Source of the DNA: an uncultured SAR86 cluster bacterium
GTDB taxonomy: Bacteria; Pseudomonadota; Gammaproteobacteria; Magnimaribacterales; D2472
DNA length: 35,356 nt
Reading direction: 5' to 3'
Assembly (NCBI GenBank): GCA_902516285.1
Contig: CABXXT010000012.1
Span: forward strand, 1-35,356
A model generated the notes under the pieces. That model saw only the letters and a program-made list of their open reading frames with translations. It was not told where the DNA came from and searched no databases. Positions 17,068 through 25,683 of this stretch are shown piece by piece; position 1 is the stretch's first letter; every line of letters begins with the position of its first letter. Made by a program: the position numbers and the translations under genes.

Positions 17068-18162
17068 CTAATTTTCAATCTCAATATCGTCTAAGAAACT
17101 CGGCTTATGCATTAAAAAACCTTGACCAACCTTGCATCCTAAGTTGATCATTTTTTCTTTCTCGACCTCAGTCTCAATACCCTCTCCAATCATTTCTAAG
17201 TCTAGCTCTAAACAAACATCTGCAACAAATTGAATTAGTCTTGCTGTTGAGCTATCAGATATATTTGAGGTGAAGTGTCTATCAAGCTTAACAACATCGA
17301 TTGGTAAATCTTTTATGTATTTCAGAGATGCATAACCTGCTCCAAAATCATCAAGAGCAATTTTAATTCCCTTTTCTTTAAGTCTTGCTAACGACTCTCC
17401 AGCCTTATGCATATCCTCTAACTCGGCAGTTTCAGTAACTTCAAGACCAAACTCATTGGGTTTAATGTTATTTTCGTCAACAAACTTAGAAAAAATCTTA
17501 CAAAACTCTTCATGCATTATTGTATGAGCTGAAACATTTAGATATAAAGTTACATCTGATAGTCCTTTTGCATCCTTCTGTTTAAAAAATTCTTTTACTT
17601 GATTTAAAGATTCAAGAACAATCAATGAAAATAACTTTTCTCCTTCAATGAGGGGTATGACTTTATCATTTGCAAAATATCCCCCTTTACCATCTTGCAT
17701 CCTTAAAAGAGCTTCAACACCAGTTATCTTCTTTGTATTTAAATCATATTGTTTTTGATACGCTAATTCGATTCTATTATTTTCAATACATTCAATAGTC
17801 TCTTTTAGTGCATTTAATCCATCTCTTGAAGAACATAAAAGCTCTATAAGCATAATTCCAGAATCATCCGATACTGGAATCATATGTACTCTTGTTCTCA
17901 TAAAAAAGTTAATCTTTCTTAGAGTGATCTCAATTGGTGTATCGTAATATAGAGCTATTGATTCGAGGTCGCCAAAATTATTTTTAATTTCATCATCAAT
18001 GTTTTTTATTGATACTTGCTTAAGGTTAGATAAATTAAATATATATTTCGCAGCCATGTTAGCCCAAGCAATTGAACCGTCAAGTTCATAGATGATGTAT
18101 GGGCTTGGATGGTGCAGCAAGGACCTAGTTAAGTAATTTAACTCTTTATCTTTATGTTGCAT
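17068..18162 (-). CDS. PAS-EAL cyclic-di-GMP phosphodiesterase
   Basis: 364 residues. Residues ~10-110 look like a PAS sensor (PSPYIIYELDGSIAWANMAA). The EAL domain starts with E150-A-L-L-R, and all catalytic landmarks are readable: the Asn of LNVSA, Glu of EVTETAE, DDFGAGYAS, the Lys of VKLD, GEGIE and the Gln of GQGF. It should hydrolyse cyclic-di-GMP to pGpG. It has no transmembrane segment, so PAS would sense a cytoplasmic cue. It overlaps the upstream small membrane-protein gene by 11 nt and is directly followed by the cyclase gene, placing synthesis and breakdown of the messenger in one transcript. Confidence 0.92.
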   Translation of the reverse strand: MQHKDKELNYLTRSLLHHPSPYIIYELDGSIAWANMAAKYIFNLSNLKQVSIKNIDDEIKNNFGDLESIALYYDTPIEITLRKINFFMRTRVHMIPVSDDSGIMLIELLCSSRDGLNALKETIECIENNRIELAYQKQYDLNTKKITGVEALLRMQDGKGGYFANDKVIPLIEGEKLFSLIVLESLNQVKEFFKQKDAKGLSDVTLYLNVSAHTIMHEEFCKIFSKFVDENNIKPNEFGLEVTETAELEDMHKAGESLARLKEKGIKIALDDFGAGYASLKYIKDLPIDVVKLDRHFTSNISDSSTARLIQFVADVCLELDLEMIGEGIETEVEKEKMINLGCKVGQGFLMHKPSFLDDIEIEN

Positions 18163-18631
18163 CTGTTCCGTAGATTTGAGACTGCTTTATTTGCTCATCA
18201 ACAAGTTCAACAAAGTCATCAGAAAAGGTAACTTTAATATATTCCCAGATTTCAACGTGTTTTGGCTCCTTAAATAATGTTTTAAAAGACGTTAACATTG
18301 AAGACCACTCTTTTTCATCTAACATTCCAATTTGAGATTGATAATGTTGATTCTCTCTAGCTCTTAACATAAGGCTAAAATAGGTTAAGTAGTTTGCATT
18401 TTCCTCTTTTGTAAGCTCTTCATTATTTCTTAATTTAATTTTTGCAGCAACAATATCTTTTTTCATCCCAGCTAGAGCAAGTTTTTGATGAGAATCAGCA
18501 ATGTTTTGGCGAGCATTTGCTCTTGCAACTTTATTTTGTTCTTTTAATTCAGTTACAAGGAAATAAACAGTAACAAGTACAGTGAAAGGTCCAAGCGTTT
18601 GCAGAATTATGATTATTACGTCGAAACTCAT
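18152..18631 (-). CDS. Single-TM protein of unknown function
   Basis: 159 residues. One N-terminal helix (VIIIILQTLGPFTVLVTVYFLV) is followed by a helical cytoplasmic domain with ELKEQNKVARANARQNI, a hydrophobic aromatic block YLTYFSLMLRARENQHYQSQIGMLDEKEW and a charged end. This layout matches a common marine and proteobacterial hypothetical family (TM helix, then a helical domain with a QxxxGLLDExxW-like motif). I do not know its function. A GTG at 18655 is in frame, but the ATG at 18631 puts the membrane helix at the N terminus. It heads the EAL/GGEEF/REC unit with an 11-nt overlap, so a regulatory or anchoring role for the EAL protein is possible. Confidence 0.7.
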   Translation of the reverse strand: MSFDVIIIILQTLGPFTVLVTVYFLVTELKEQNKVARANARQNIADSHQKLALAGMKKDIVAAKIKLRNNEELTKEENANYLTYFSLMLRARENQHYQSQIGMLDEKEWSSMLTSFKTLFKEPKHVEIWEYIKVTFSDDFVELVDEQIKQSQIYGTDAT

Positions 18632-18655
18632 TGTTGGTATTTTTAAATAAAACAC

Positions 18656-18845
18656 TTAAATATAGTGTTTTTTTTGATACACGTAAAGGAAAAATACTGC
18701 TAGACATTAGACCTTATATTAAGATTAGTAGAGATGAATGGAGTCTAACTCATGCCTCATCAAATAATTTCAATAATTCTAAATATATCTGCTTCAGATA
18801 ATTTCATTTAATAATCAAACTATAATTAATATAAAAGTGTTATTT
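18656..18845. other. Intergenic region with no recognised element
   Basis: About 190 AT-rich bases between the small membrane-protein gene and the stop of the large lipoprotein gene. The minus-strand promoter of the EAL/GGEEF unit should lie at its left end. I see no strong hairpin, repeat or RNA gene. A 19-codon ORF at 18752 on the plus strand has no supporting signal. Confidence 0.4.
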
Positions 18846-21800
18846 TTATTCTGTAACATCAAATTTTACGATCTCTGTAAAGTCATAGGTTTTAAAGTTA
18901 CGCGCCCTATCTTGAAGCGTTAATTCAGTTATCCCCCATTGCCCAGGTGCTGAGCCTTGAGGCAAAATTACTGTATCGGTATATTCATACCAATCAGTAT
19001 CATAGTCGTTAGGGAATAATTGACCTCCACCAGCGGGATAATGATAATTACCATACGTCGTACCCTGTGGATCTCTAAATTTATAATATCCCAGCCTATA
19101 CCCTGAGATGTCATCTTTAACTCTGAAAGTGAAATCAACCTTTGTTTCTCCATTTGGATTATTTGGGTTGGTAGGTTCAGCAGTTACACTAATTACATTT
19201 AAATCTAATTCTGGTGCTGCAGTATCTGGATTTGAAGATGATAGTGTTACTTCTGGAGCCATTTCGTCTAGCTGTCCATTAACCCCCTCTCCACCTGGCC
19301 AGTCACCCCCATCGGTTCCTGCAGGCCTTTTAAAGTAATTTTGGCTCCTGTTTCCAGCCACATCTGTTTGGAATATATAATTTAATCTCCAAGTGCCAGA
19401 TGGCATATAGTATGGCATCAGATATTCTACATAACAATTATTTGCTTGATAATCACCTGAGTAGTTTTGCGGAGAATATTTTTGTAATGAATAAGTTGTT
19501 TCGTTCTCATCGTTAAGCGCGCCATAACAACCTTGATTTTCTCTAGGATTTGCTTCATCTATTTGCCATTTACCAACTATGACATCAACTGTTTGATTCT
19601 CAACCTCTCTGGTTGTTTTAGATAAAGAAATAGTGTTTGCAATATACTCTGGGGCTGTAAGGTCTTCCATTGGATTGTTTACAAACATTCTCCAACCATA
19701 ATCATCACCTCCACTTGAAAATCTTTCATTACCTGAATTATCAGAAGTTTTTAAAGTCACAGACTGCCAATAACCTTTAGCGGCGTATTTTGATAATGTA
19801 AAACTACCTTGTAGTTTTGTACTTAATCCAGATCCATCAGTTGGATATAAATATAAATCTGTAATAGTATCTTGAGGGCTTTGAAGCCTAGTAAAGGCAT
19901 AATTAGCACCCTCTAATACTTTGTCTAGCGCATGAAGCCTTATTTCTACTTTTACAGTCTTATCTTCATTTGGCTCACCTTCAACTGAGATTTGGATTCT
20001 ATTTATCTTCCCTGGAAATACATAATCAGGATAAAGGTTATATACCGTGAAAGTTAAATCTTCTCTAATTTGAGAAATATATATATTTCCTTGCATAATC
20101 CTATCTCTGACAAAAATATATTTCTGTTCAGCTCTTGATCTTAAAGCATCAGGATTTACCATAAAATAAGAAATGGTTTCGGCCATATCCTCATTAGGAT
20201 TATTACCATGGGCGTAGGCGCTAACGAATTCGGTTTGTTTTGATGTAGACCAACCATCGCCATTATAAAAATTTGATGCATTATCTCCAGAAGAATGTGT
20301 CCAACCACCTAAATTAACCCAATCAGTTAAAAGTTGTGTATCAAAAACTTTTCTATATAAGAAGTGTGCTTTTTCGTGAAGGATTAAGCGATGCATGTAT
20401 TCTATATCAAAAGTTGTAAATGCAGTTTCCATAAATTCTATATATCCACTATCTGACCAAGCAACTGCTGGTGCTTCTGGGTAAAGTGGATGTGCTGCAC
20501 CATTTACTCTTCTAATTAAGTAATTAAGGCTTTGGACTTTATGAAATCCAGATGGCATTTCTTCGAACATATTTATTATCGATACTAATTCTGATGGTTG
20601 AAAAGATTGGAATCTTGAGGCATCTTCATTTGTAGTGCTTGCTGTTAGAGAAACATAATCAGCAGGGCTTAGACTCACTCCATATCTATCCGTCAAGATT
20701 TGATTAACACGTCCTATATCTACTCCATTATTTGTAACATACCTAACCAATGCATGATGGAGTCTATTGGAATAATAAATACCTCTTTTGCCTTCAACTG
20801 TAGCAATTCTTGGATTTGCATTGGTAAATACTGAACTAGAAATATTGACACTTTTTGTGTCATCAGAGTTTGTAGTAATTTGTATATCATCAGTCAGGTC
20901 TAAATCTGTAAGAGTCCATTTACTAAAAACTCTGCGATCATATGTCTGACCTCTATTAAGTTGAGGAATTTTTTTCATGGTTTGAACAATCGCATAAGCC
21001 TTTTCTTTATCCCAAGCTTTATCACCATCAGAAGATAAAATAACTCCATATTCTTGATAAAGTTCTTCCGCATAGTTTGAATCTGGGACATTAACTGATT
21101 GATTTCCAAAAGTTACTATTAATGGCGATATTACATTTGCAGAATAATCTGTTCCATCAGGTGTTGTTTGATCCTCTTCCCAACAATATCTAAATTCATT
21201 GGCTCTTGCATACTGAATAAACTGAGAACAAGGATTAGATGTATTCATCTCTTCATCTATATCAACGACCTGTATCTGAACATCTTTAGTTACAGTCAGA
21301 GTTCCGTCTGTAAGAGAAAAAGTAATTGAATAAGAATTCTTTGTCTCAGCATCTGGTGGAGTCTTAAATGTAAGAACATTTGAAGATGAAAGGTCAAAAC
21401 TATCAGCATCAGTTCCTGACATACTTAAGGTTAAAGTATCGTCTGCATCTGGATCCGATACAGAAATTGTAGCTACAGCGGTCTGATTTTCTGCTGCTTG
21501 TAAAGTAGAAGCAATATCTATTGAAGGAGCATCATTGATTGCATTTACAGTAATACTAACAACTGCTGAAGCAGTTTTATCGCCTTGAGTAATTGTATAA
21601 GAGAATGAATCAGCTCCATTATAATCTGCGCTAGGTGTATAGGTAATTACATTTGCATTATTAACAATAACTCCATTAGATGGATTTGCAGCAGTGACTG
21701 TAATTGGTGCTGAACTTAAATATGAATCATTAGCTAAAACATTAATAGTTACTTGGGTATCTTCATCGGTAGATGTATTATCATCAATTGCTGTAATAGA

Positions 21801-22958
21801 TGGAGCCAATAAACTAGCTGTGACAGATTCTGATGTAGCAATATAATTTAAAATATCCGATTTATAACTATTGATAGTTTCTGCACTAGCGGTTCCATTT
21901 GCTATTGCTTTTATATCGGTTTGAAATTTAGAAGTTGCAAAACTTATTACTGCGGTAGTTAATTCATTAGTGGATTTAACCTCTACAACTGGTATAACAC
22001 CTGACAATGCTTTTAGAGTATTTGTTTTTACTTCATCTGTAAAAGTTATTGTTTTTGTTGTAACAACGTTATCTAATACTTTTGTTATAAAAGCTTCAGT
22101 TTCTATATCAACTTTAGCTAAAGTTTCAGTATATTCTTTTTCTACCTCTTCACTTATAGCTTTAAAATAATCTTGGGTGGTTTCAGTAGATGTTTTTAAA
22201 TCATTGGTTAAGTTTTGGAGTGCGTAAGCTAAAACTGTGAGCTGATTTCCTTTCTCGTATAAATAGTCATTGATTCCACCATCGCCTTTGTTGGCAACTG
22301 GATCAAAGATATAAACATCTATAGATGCATCAATCCCTAAAGCAGTATTAATGTTAGCTGGAGTTGACATAAAAGCAGCCACCGAAGTTACTGGAGTAAC
22401 CGCTTTAAAATCTGTGTGGCCGGTTAATTTATGAGTAATTAAAAGATTGTCTAATAAAGTTTGTGAATCTAAATCAGTCCCGCCTAGAGAAACTAAATAA
22501 CCATCAGCATATTTAATGGTAAATTTTCCATTGTTATCTGAGGTAGTTGAACTCTCATTAGAATCAGCCATCCAGTCTTCATCTTCATCCACAAAAACTT
22601 CTGCACTAGAAATATAACCATCCACCACTATTCCGTCTGTATTTCTATAACCCTCAATTACAACTGAGTTTTGCGCTGTGCCTCCTTCTCCGCTACATGA
22701 AATAGAAAAAGAGTTATTGCCTGGTTGAGAGATATTTACTGTTTCAGATCCAGAGGAAGATGTTGATGAAGTCCAGCTAGCTGAGCATGATGATGCATTT
22801 GAGGTTGACCAGGTTAGAGTTGATGAATTTCCTAATAAAACTGAAATAGGTTCAGCAGATAAATTAATAACTGGTGATGGGCTTACTGGATTGCTAGCGC
22901 CTCCACCACCTCCGCCACATGATGAGATAATGAATAAAGATAGCAAGATTCTTAACAC
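18846..22958 (-). CDS. Giant outer-membrane lipoprotein with cadherin-like domains and HEKAH zinc-protease motif
   Basis: 1370 residues. A short signal with lipobox ISSC (C14) is followed by six glycines and a Ser/Pro-rich segment; the residues after Cys predict outer-membrane sorting. Residues ~390-570 are two cadherin/Ig-like domains (VLANDS, YTPSADYNGADSFSYTI; AENQTAVATISVSDPDADDTL). H861-E-K-A-H865 is a zinc-protease motif, and E927 in NEDMAE, 62 residues on, is a good third ligand of the gluzincin type. The rest, ~970-1370, is beta-sandwich-like with DVAGN and DRARN motifs. It may act on surface or extracellular protein. The start is GTG; the ATG at 22962 is out of frame. Protease activity is inferred from motifs only. 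Confidence 0.8.
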   Translation of the reverse strand: MLRILLSLFIISSCGGGGGGASNPVSPSPVINLSAEPISVLLGNSSTLTWSTSNASSCSASWTSSTSSSGSETVNISQPGNNSFSISCSGEGGTAQNSVVIEGYRNTDGIVVDGYISSAEVFVDEDEDWMADSNESSTTSDNNGKFTIKYADGYLVSLGGTDLDSQTLLDNLLITHKLTGHTDFKAVTPVTSVAAFMSTPANINTALGIDASIDVYIFDPVANKGDGGINDYLYEKGNQLTVLAYALQNLTNDLKTSTETTQDYFKAISEEVEKEYTETLAKVDIETEAFITKVLDNVVTTKTITFTDEVKTNTLKALSGVIPVVEVKSTNELTTAVISFATSKFQTDIKAIANGTASAETINSYKSDILNYIATSESVTASLLAPSITAIDDNTSTDEDTQVTINVLANDSYLSSAPITVTAANPSNGVIVNNANVITYTPSADYNGADSFSYTITQGDKTASAVVSITVNAINDAPSIDIASTLQAAENQTAVATISVSDPDADDTLTLSMSGTDADSFDLSSSNVLTFKTPPDAETKNSYSITFSLTDGTLTVTKDVQIQVVDIDEEMNTSNPCSQFIQYARANEFRYCWEEDQTTPDGTDYSANVISPLIVTFGNQSVNVPDSNYAEELYQEYGVILSSDGDKAWDKEKAYAIVQTMKKIPQLNRGQTYDRRVFSKWTLTDLDLTDDIQITTNSDDTKSVNISSSVFTNANPRIATVEGKRGIYYSNRLHHALVRYVTNNGVDIGRVNQILTDRYGVSLSPADYVSLTASTTNEDASRFQSFQPSELVSIINMFEEMPSGFHKVQSLNYLIRRVNGAAHPLYPEAPAVAWSDSGYIEFMETAFTTFDIEYMHRLILHEKAHFLYRKVFDTQLLTDWVNLGGWTHSSGDNASNFYNGDGWSTSKQTEFVSAYAHGNNPNEDMAETISYFMVNPDALRSRAEQKYIFVRDRIMQGNIYISQIREDLTFTVYNLYPDYVFPGKINRIQISVEGEPNEDKTVKVEIRLHALDKVLEGANYAFTRLQSPQDTITDLYLYPTDGSGLSTKLQGSFTLSKYAAKGYWQSVTLKTSDNSGNERFSSGGDDYGWRMFVNNPMEDLTAPEYIANTISLSKTTREVENQTVDVIVGKWQIDEANPRENQGCYGALNDENETTYSLQKYSPQNYSGDYQANNCYVEYLMPYYMPSGTWRLNYIFQTDVAGNRSQNYFKRPAGTDGGDWPGGEGVNGQLDEMAPEVTLSSSNPDTAAPELDLNVISVTAEPTNPNNPNGETKVDFTFRVKDDISGYRLGYYKFRDPQGTTYGNYHYPAGGGQLFPNDYDTDWYEYTDTVILPQGSAPGQWGITELTLQDRARNFKTYDFTEIVKFDVTE

Positions 22959-23071
22959 CCATTAAGTTTAACTTATATTAATGGCTATTAAAAAAATTCC
23001 TTGATATGTCTGATCAGCTCGTCTGTTCAATACATAAAAGAATATGTTATAGGGATTTTAGTTATTTTAGG

Positions 23072-23156
23072 TGGTAGGGATGGAGGGAGTCGAACCCCCA
23101 CGCCTTGCGGCACTTGGTTCTAAGCCAAGCGTGTCTACCAGTTCCACCACATCCCC
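23072..23156 (-). tRNA. leuW: tRNA-Leu (anticodon UAG)
   Basis: 85 nt on the minus strand. The acceptor GGGGATG pairs with CATCCCT (one G-U), the anticodon arm is CTTGG-CTTAGAA-CCAAG with anticodon TAG at 23122-23120, a long variable arm (GCCGCAAGGC) marks the class II leucine type, and the T arm is GGGGG-TTCGACT-CCCTC. The discriminator A and a genomically encoded CCA close the gene. It reads CUN codons. The symbol is by analogy with E. coli. Confidence 0.95.
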
Positions 23157-23166
23157 AGACTTGGCC

Positions 23167-23172
23167 ATTATA
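23167..23172 (-). promoter_or_regulatory. Candidate -10 box of tRNA-Leu
   Basis: A perfect minus-strand TATAAT lies 10 nt before the tRNA 5' end, a normal distance for a tRNA promoter. No good -35 hexamer is seen 16-18 nt upstream (the region reads around TGCACT). Read-through from the upstream membrane-protein gene is also possible. Confidence 0.5.
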
Positions 23173-23207
23173 TATATTTCTATTCTATTAGTGCAGCTTT
23201 ATTTTAA

Positions 23208-23606
23208 TTACAAATCATATGATATTTGATTTCTTCTCTTTCTTCTTTCAATTAATAAAACTGTTAATGTTAAAAATCCAATTGCAAAAATAATTAGATC
23301 TTTGTTGTATATCCCCTCATAAATAAATCCCATAAATTTACCTACTAACATAAAAGAAACTAAATAAATAAGCACTGTGCCAAGCTGAACTCTTGAAGAA
23401 GAAAATACAAACCTAATAAGTATGTAGCCACCAGCAGCAAACAAACCTGACATTGTTCTTACAAATATAGCTAGAGCATCATCATCAGGCCTAACATCGA
23501 AGGTTAAAATGGCTGTATTTACGTCTGGGGAAAACATCATATAAATACCCCCAAGAACAGAAATTAACCCAACTGACGTTAAATAAGCTTTATTAAAAAT
23601 TGTCAT
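23208..23606 (-). CDS. Small membrane protein, DUF4345-like
   Basis: 132 residues with about four membrane helices and a basic tail (ERRKRRNQ). The blocks VRTMSGLFAAGGYILIRFVF and LIYLVSFMLVGKFMGFIYEG fit the loose DUF4345 pattern, and the product at 2582 is of similar kind. Function unknown. The frame runs 19 codons further, but the ATG at 23606 has a strong GGGAG 4 nt ahead and forms an ATGA overlap with the preceding 70-codon gene, so it is the true start. Confidence 0.68.
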   Translation of the reverse strand: MTIFNKAYLTSVGLISVLGGIYMMFSPDVNTAILTFDVRPDDDALAIFVRTMSGLFAAGGYILIRFVFSSSRVQLGTVLIYLVSFMLVGKFMGFIYEGIYNKDLIIFAIGFLTLTVLLIERRKRRNQISYDL

Positions 23607-23815
23607 AATACTCCCAAAGCAAAAAGGGCTACCGTAAAGCATAACATCCCAATAAAAATCCAAAAATACATTTCTTTGTAGTTATTAAATTTATATGAAT
23701 TGATAGCAAAATATGCGCTAAATATAGGAGCGATTATTAAAATTCCATACCCAATAAAAATCATTAATGGGATAAAAGCTAAAATAAGAAAAATTCTTAG
23801 GGCGAGTTGATTCAT
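23603..23815 (-). CDS. Two-helix small membrane protein
   Basis: 70 residues that are almost entirely two membrane helices (IFLILAFIPLMIFIGYGILIIA and YFWIFIGMLCFTVALFALGVL) joined by a polar loop (NSYKFNNYKE). I recognise no family. It is supported as a gene by the ATGA coupling to the next gene, by GAG just before its ATG and by position 31 nt after the coiled-coil gene on the same strand. Confidence 0.62.
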   Translation of the reverse strand: MNQLALRIFLILAFIPLMIFIGYGILIIAPIFSAYFAINSYKFNNYKEMYFWIFIGMLCFTVALFALGVL

Positions 23816-23846
23816 TACTCTATAAAACTATTATTTTTTAAGGTTG

Positions 23847-24485
23847 TCAATTAATCTCATCTATTTCTAAATCATCCATTGACAGGTTAGAAACTTTTGT
23901 CTGAATTTCAAGTATTACTTGGTTGAGTTGATTCTTATAACTATTAAGAGCATTAATTGAATCATCTAACAACATTATTTGAGTATTGATTGAAGTCACA
24001 TCCATTTTGAGATTGGTCAAATCATTTGATGATAGACCGAGATCATTTATTTTATTTGAATTAAGCTCCAATGCTTCAGCAATAACTAACATTTTTTCTT
24101 TATTTGCTTTCAAATTTGATTCAAGAGCTTGCATAAGATTCTGAGTTGATTGAATCTCTGATGATAATTTTTGAATATTCACCTTATTTCTTTTATTACT
24201 AAGATCCCAAAGCTTTCTGACTTCTTTATCGAGAAACTGAATAGAGGAAGATAGGTCTGTTAAAGAATCATTATTAGTCTCATCAACTATATTTATTTCT
24301 TCTTCAATAAGAGACAATCTTTCATCAATAGTTCCAATAGAAGCGCTGTTGTATCTAGATTCAAAAGTTTGCCAAATAGCAAGGGTAAAAATACTCATAA
24401 AAACAAGCAAATATATAAAACCTAAAAACAAGCCATCTTTTTTTGCTCTTTTAATATATGAAGGAATTTTTCGCTCAAATTTCAT
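23847..24485 (-). CDS. Single-TM coiled-coil protein of unknown function
   Basis: 212 residues. A basic N terminus (MKFERKIPSYIKRAKKDG) precedes one membrane helix (LFLGFIYLLVFMSIFTLAIW), then ~150 residues rich in heptad-like Leu/Ile/Asn/Glu repeats (IDERLSLIEEEINIV, LSSSIQFLDKEVRKLWDL, LKMDVTSINTQIMLLDDS) that should form a long periplasmic coiled coil, ending acidic (DDLEIDEIN). The layout resembles envelope or division-associated bitopic proteins, but I cannot name a family. An in-frame start at 24581 would overlap the divergent dehydrogenase gene, so 24485 is preferred. It leads two small membrane-protein genes. Confidence 0.68.
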   Translation of the reverse strand: MKFERKIPSYIKRAKKDGLFLGFIYLLVFMSIFTLAIWQTFESRYNSASIGTIDERLSLIEEEINIVDETNNDSLTDLSSSIQFLDKEVRKLWDLSNKRNKVNIQKLSSEIQSTQNLMQALESNLKANKEKMLVIAEALELNSNKINDLGLSSNDLTNLKMDVTSINTQIMLLDDSINALNSYKNQLNQVILEIQTKVSNLSMDDLEIDEIN

Positions 24486-24562
24486 TTTGATATCTTGTAT
24501 CCTGTAAAAATTACTTTTTTTTAGATTATAATAAGAATCATACCTTAACAAAATATTTATTA

Positions 24563-25675
24563 ATGAATTTAGATTTCTCAAATGATCAAAAATTTCTTAA
24601 AGAAGAGGCTAAAAAATTTTTAGAAAAAGAAAACTCTCTATCAAGAAATAGAGCTGTATTAGAAAACAATTCTCGAGTTGATAAAGATCTTTGGAATAAA
24701 ATTGTTGGCCTTGGGTGGACAGGAATAAGAATACCAGAAGAGTATGAAGGTCTGGGGCTTGGTCATCTAGAACTATGTGTCATTGCTGAAGAATTAGGGA
24801 GATTTCTTGCACCAGTTCCATTTTCTTCTTCAGTATATCTTTTTACAGAGATCATAATTAATTATGCTAATGATGATATAAAAAAAGATATTTTACCTAA
24901 ACTTGTTTCTGGTGAAGTTGTCGGGACTTTGGCAGTAACAGAAGAGTTTAAAGCACCCTCTTCATCTAACATATCATCTCTGTGTGAAAATAATTTATTG
25001 AATGGCTCTAAAATAGCAGTCCCAGATGCTGAAATTGCAACTCATGCCATAGTTGTTGCAAAAAATGAAAACGGTGTATCACTTCAATTGGTAGATCTTT
25101 CATCAAATGGTGTAAATATCGAATATCAAGAAAATATTGATGAGAGTCGCGGTCATTTTCAAATAAAATTTGATAATGTTGAATGTCAATTAATAGGCGA
25201 TGAGTCTAATGGATGGAATCTTTATGAAACAATCGTAAATCAAGCTGCAGTATTGTTTGCATATGAACAAATAGGTGGATCACAGGCAGCTATGGATATG
25301 GCTATAGATTATGCAAAAGAAAGATATGCATTTGGAAGACCAATAGGATCTTTTCAGGCCATTAAACATAAGTTGGCAGACATGTATATATCCCTTACTA
25401 TAGCAAAGTCTAATTGTTACTATGCTGCTTGGGCTCTTTCAACAAATTCTTCTGATCTTCCAGCGGCATCAGCAACTGCAAGAGTCAGTGCAACAAAAGC
25501 ATATCAATTTTGTTCTAAAGAAAATATACAAACGCATGGTGGTAATGGGTTCACATGGGAATATGATTGTCATATGTTTTATAGGCGATCGAAATTACTA
25601 TCACTCAATATTGGTTCATTGAGTAACTGGAAGGAAAAACTTGTAGTTGGTCTTGAACAATCAAATATAAACTAG
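24563..25675 (+). CDS. Acyl-CoA dehydrogenase, subunit 1 of a tandem pair
   Basis: 370 residues with the acyl-CoA dehydrogenase three-domain plan. The N-terminal helical part has GLGHLELCVIAEELGRFLAPVPF; the middle beta domain is divergent (LAVTEEFKAPSS instead of the usual LTEPxAGSD); the C-terminal part has the FAD-contact block ERYAFGRPIGSFQAIKHKLADMYI and THGGNGFTWEYD. FAD-dependent oxidation of an acyl-CoA thioester is expected. Adjacent divergent dehydrogenase pairs often form alpha2-beta2 enzymes acting on bulky or branched acyl-CoAs; that is inference here. The second gene follows after 8 nt. Confidence 0.9.
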   Translation: MNLDFSNDQKFLKEEAKKFLEKENSLSRNRAVLENNSRVDKDLWNKIVGLGWTGIRIPEEYEGLGLGHLELCVIAEELGRFLAPVPFSSSVYLFTEIIINYANDDIKKDILPKLVSGEVVGTLAVTEEFKAPSSSNISSLCENNLLNGSKIAVPDAEIATHAIVVAKNENGVSLQLVDLSSNGVNIEYQENIDESRGHFQIKFDNVECQLIGDESNGWNLYETIVNQAAVLFAYEQIGGSQAAMDMAIDYAKERYAFGRPIGSFQAIKHKLADMYISLTIAKSNCYYAAWALSTNSSDLPAASATARVSATKAYQFCSKENIQTHGGNGFTWEYDCHMFYRRSKLLSLNIGSLSNWKEKLVVGLEQSNIN

Positions 25676-25678
25676 GAG
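25674..25678 (+). promoter_or_regulatory. Shine-Dalgarno AGGAG overlapping a stop codon
   Basis: AGGAG begins within the TAG stop of the first dehydrogenase gene and lies 5 nt before the ATG of the second. It is among the strongest ribosome-binding sites in the window and implies coupled translation of the pair. Confidence 0.65.
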
Positions 25679-25683
25679 AAAAA

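Noticed and set aside
17067-17084. TTG start for the diguanylate cyclase overlapping the EAL gene
   Set aside because: The ATG at 17066 directly follows the EAL stop, and the extra residues RLKIS add no recognisable feature.
18752-18811. 19-codon ORF starting ATGCCTCATCAA on the plus strand
   Set aside because: No ribosome-binding site, no coding bias and no structural context; short ORFs are common in this AT-rich gap.
18968-19338. Two short ORFs inside the large lipoprotein gene
   Set aside because: They are other frames of a continuous 1370-codon gene whose own frame encodes coherent beta-sandwich domains.
23072-23156. tRNA-Leu as an integration site for a mobile element
   Set aside because: No integrase, no direct repeat of the tRNA 3' end in the flanking sequence that I could see, and the neighbours have ordinary composition.
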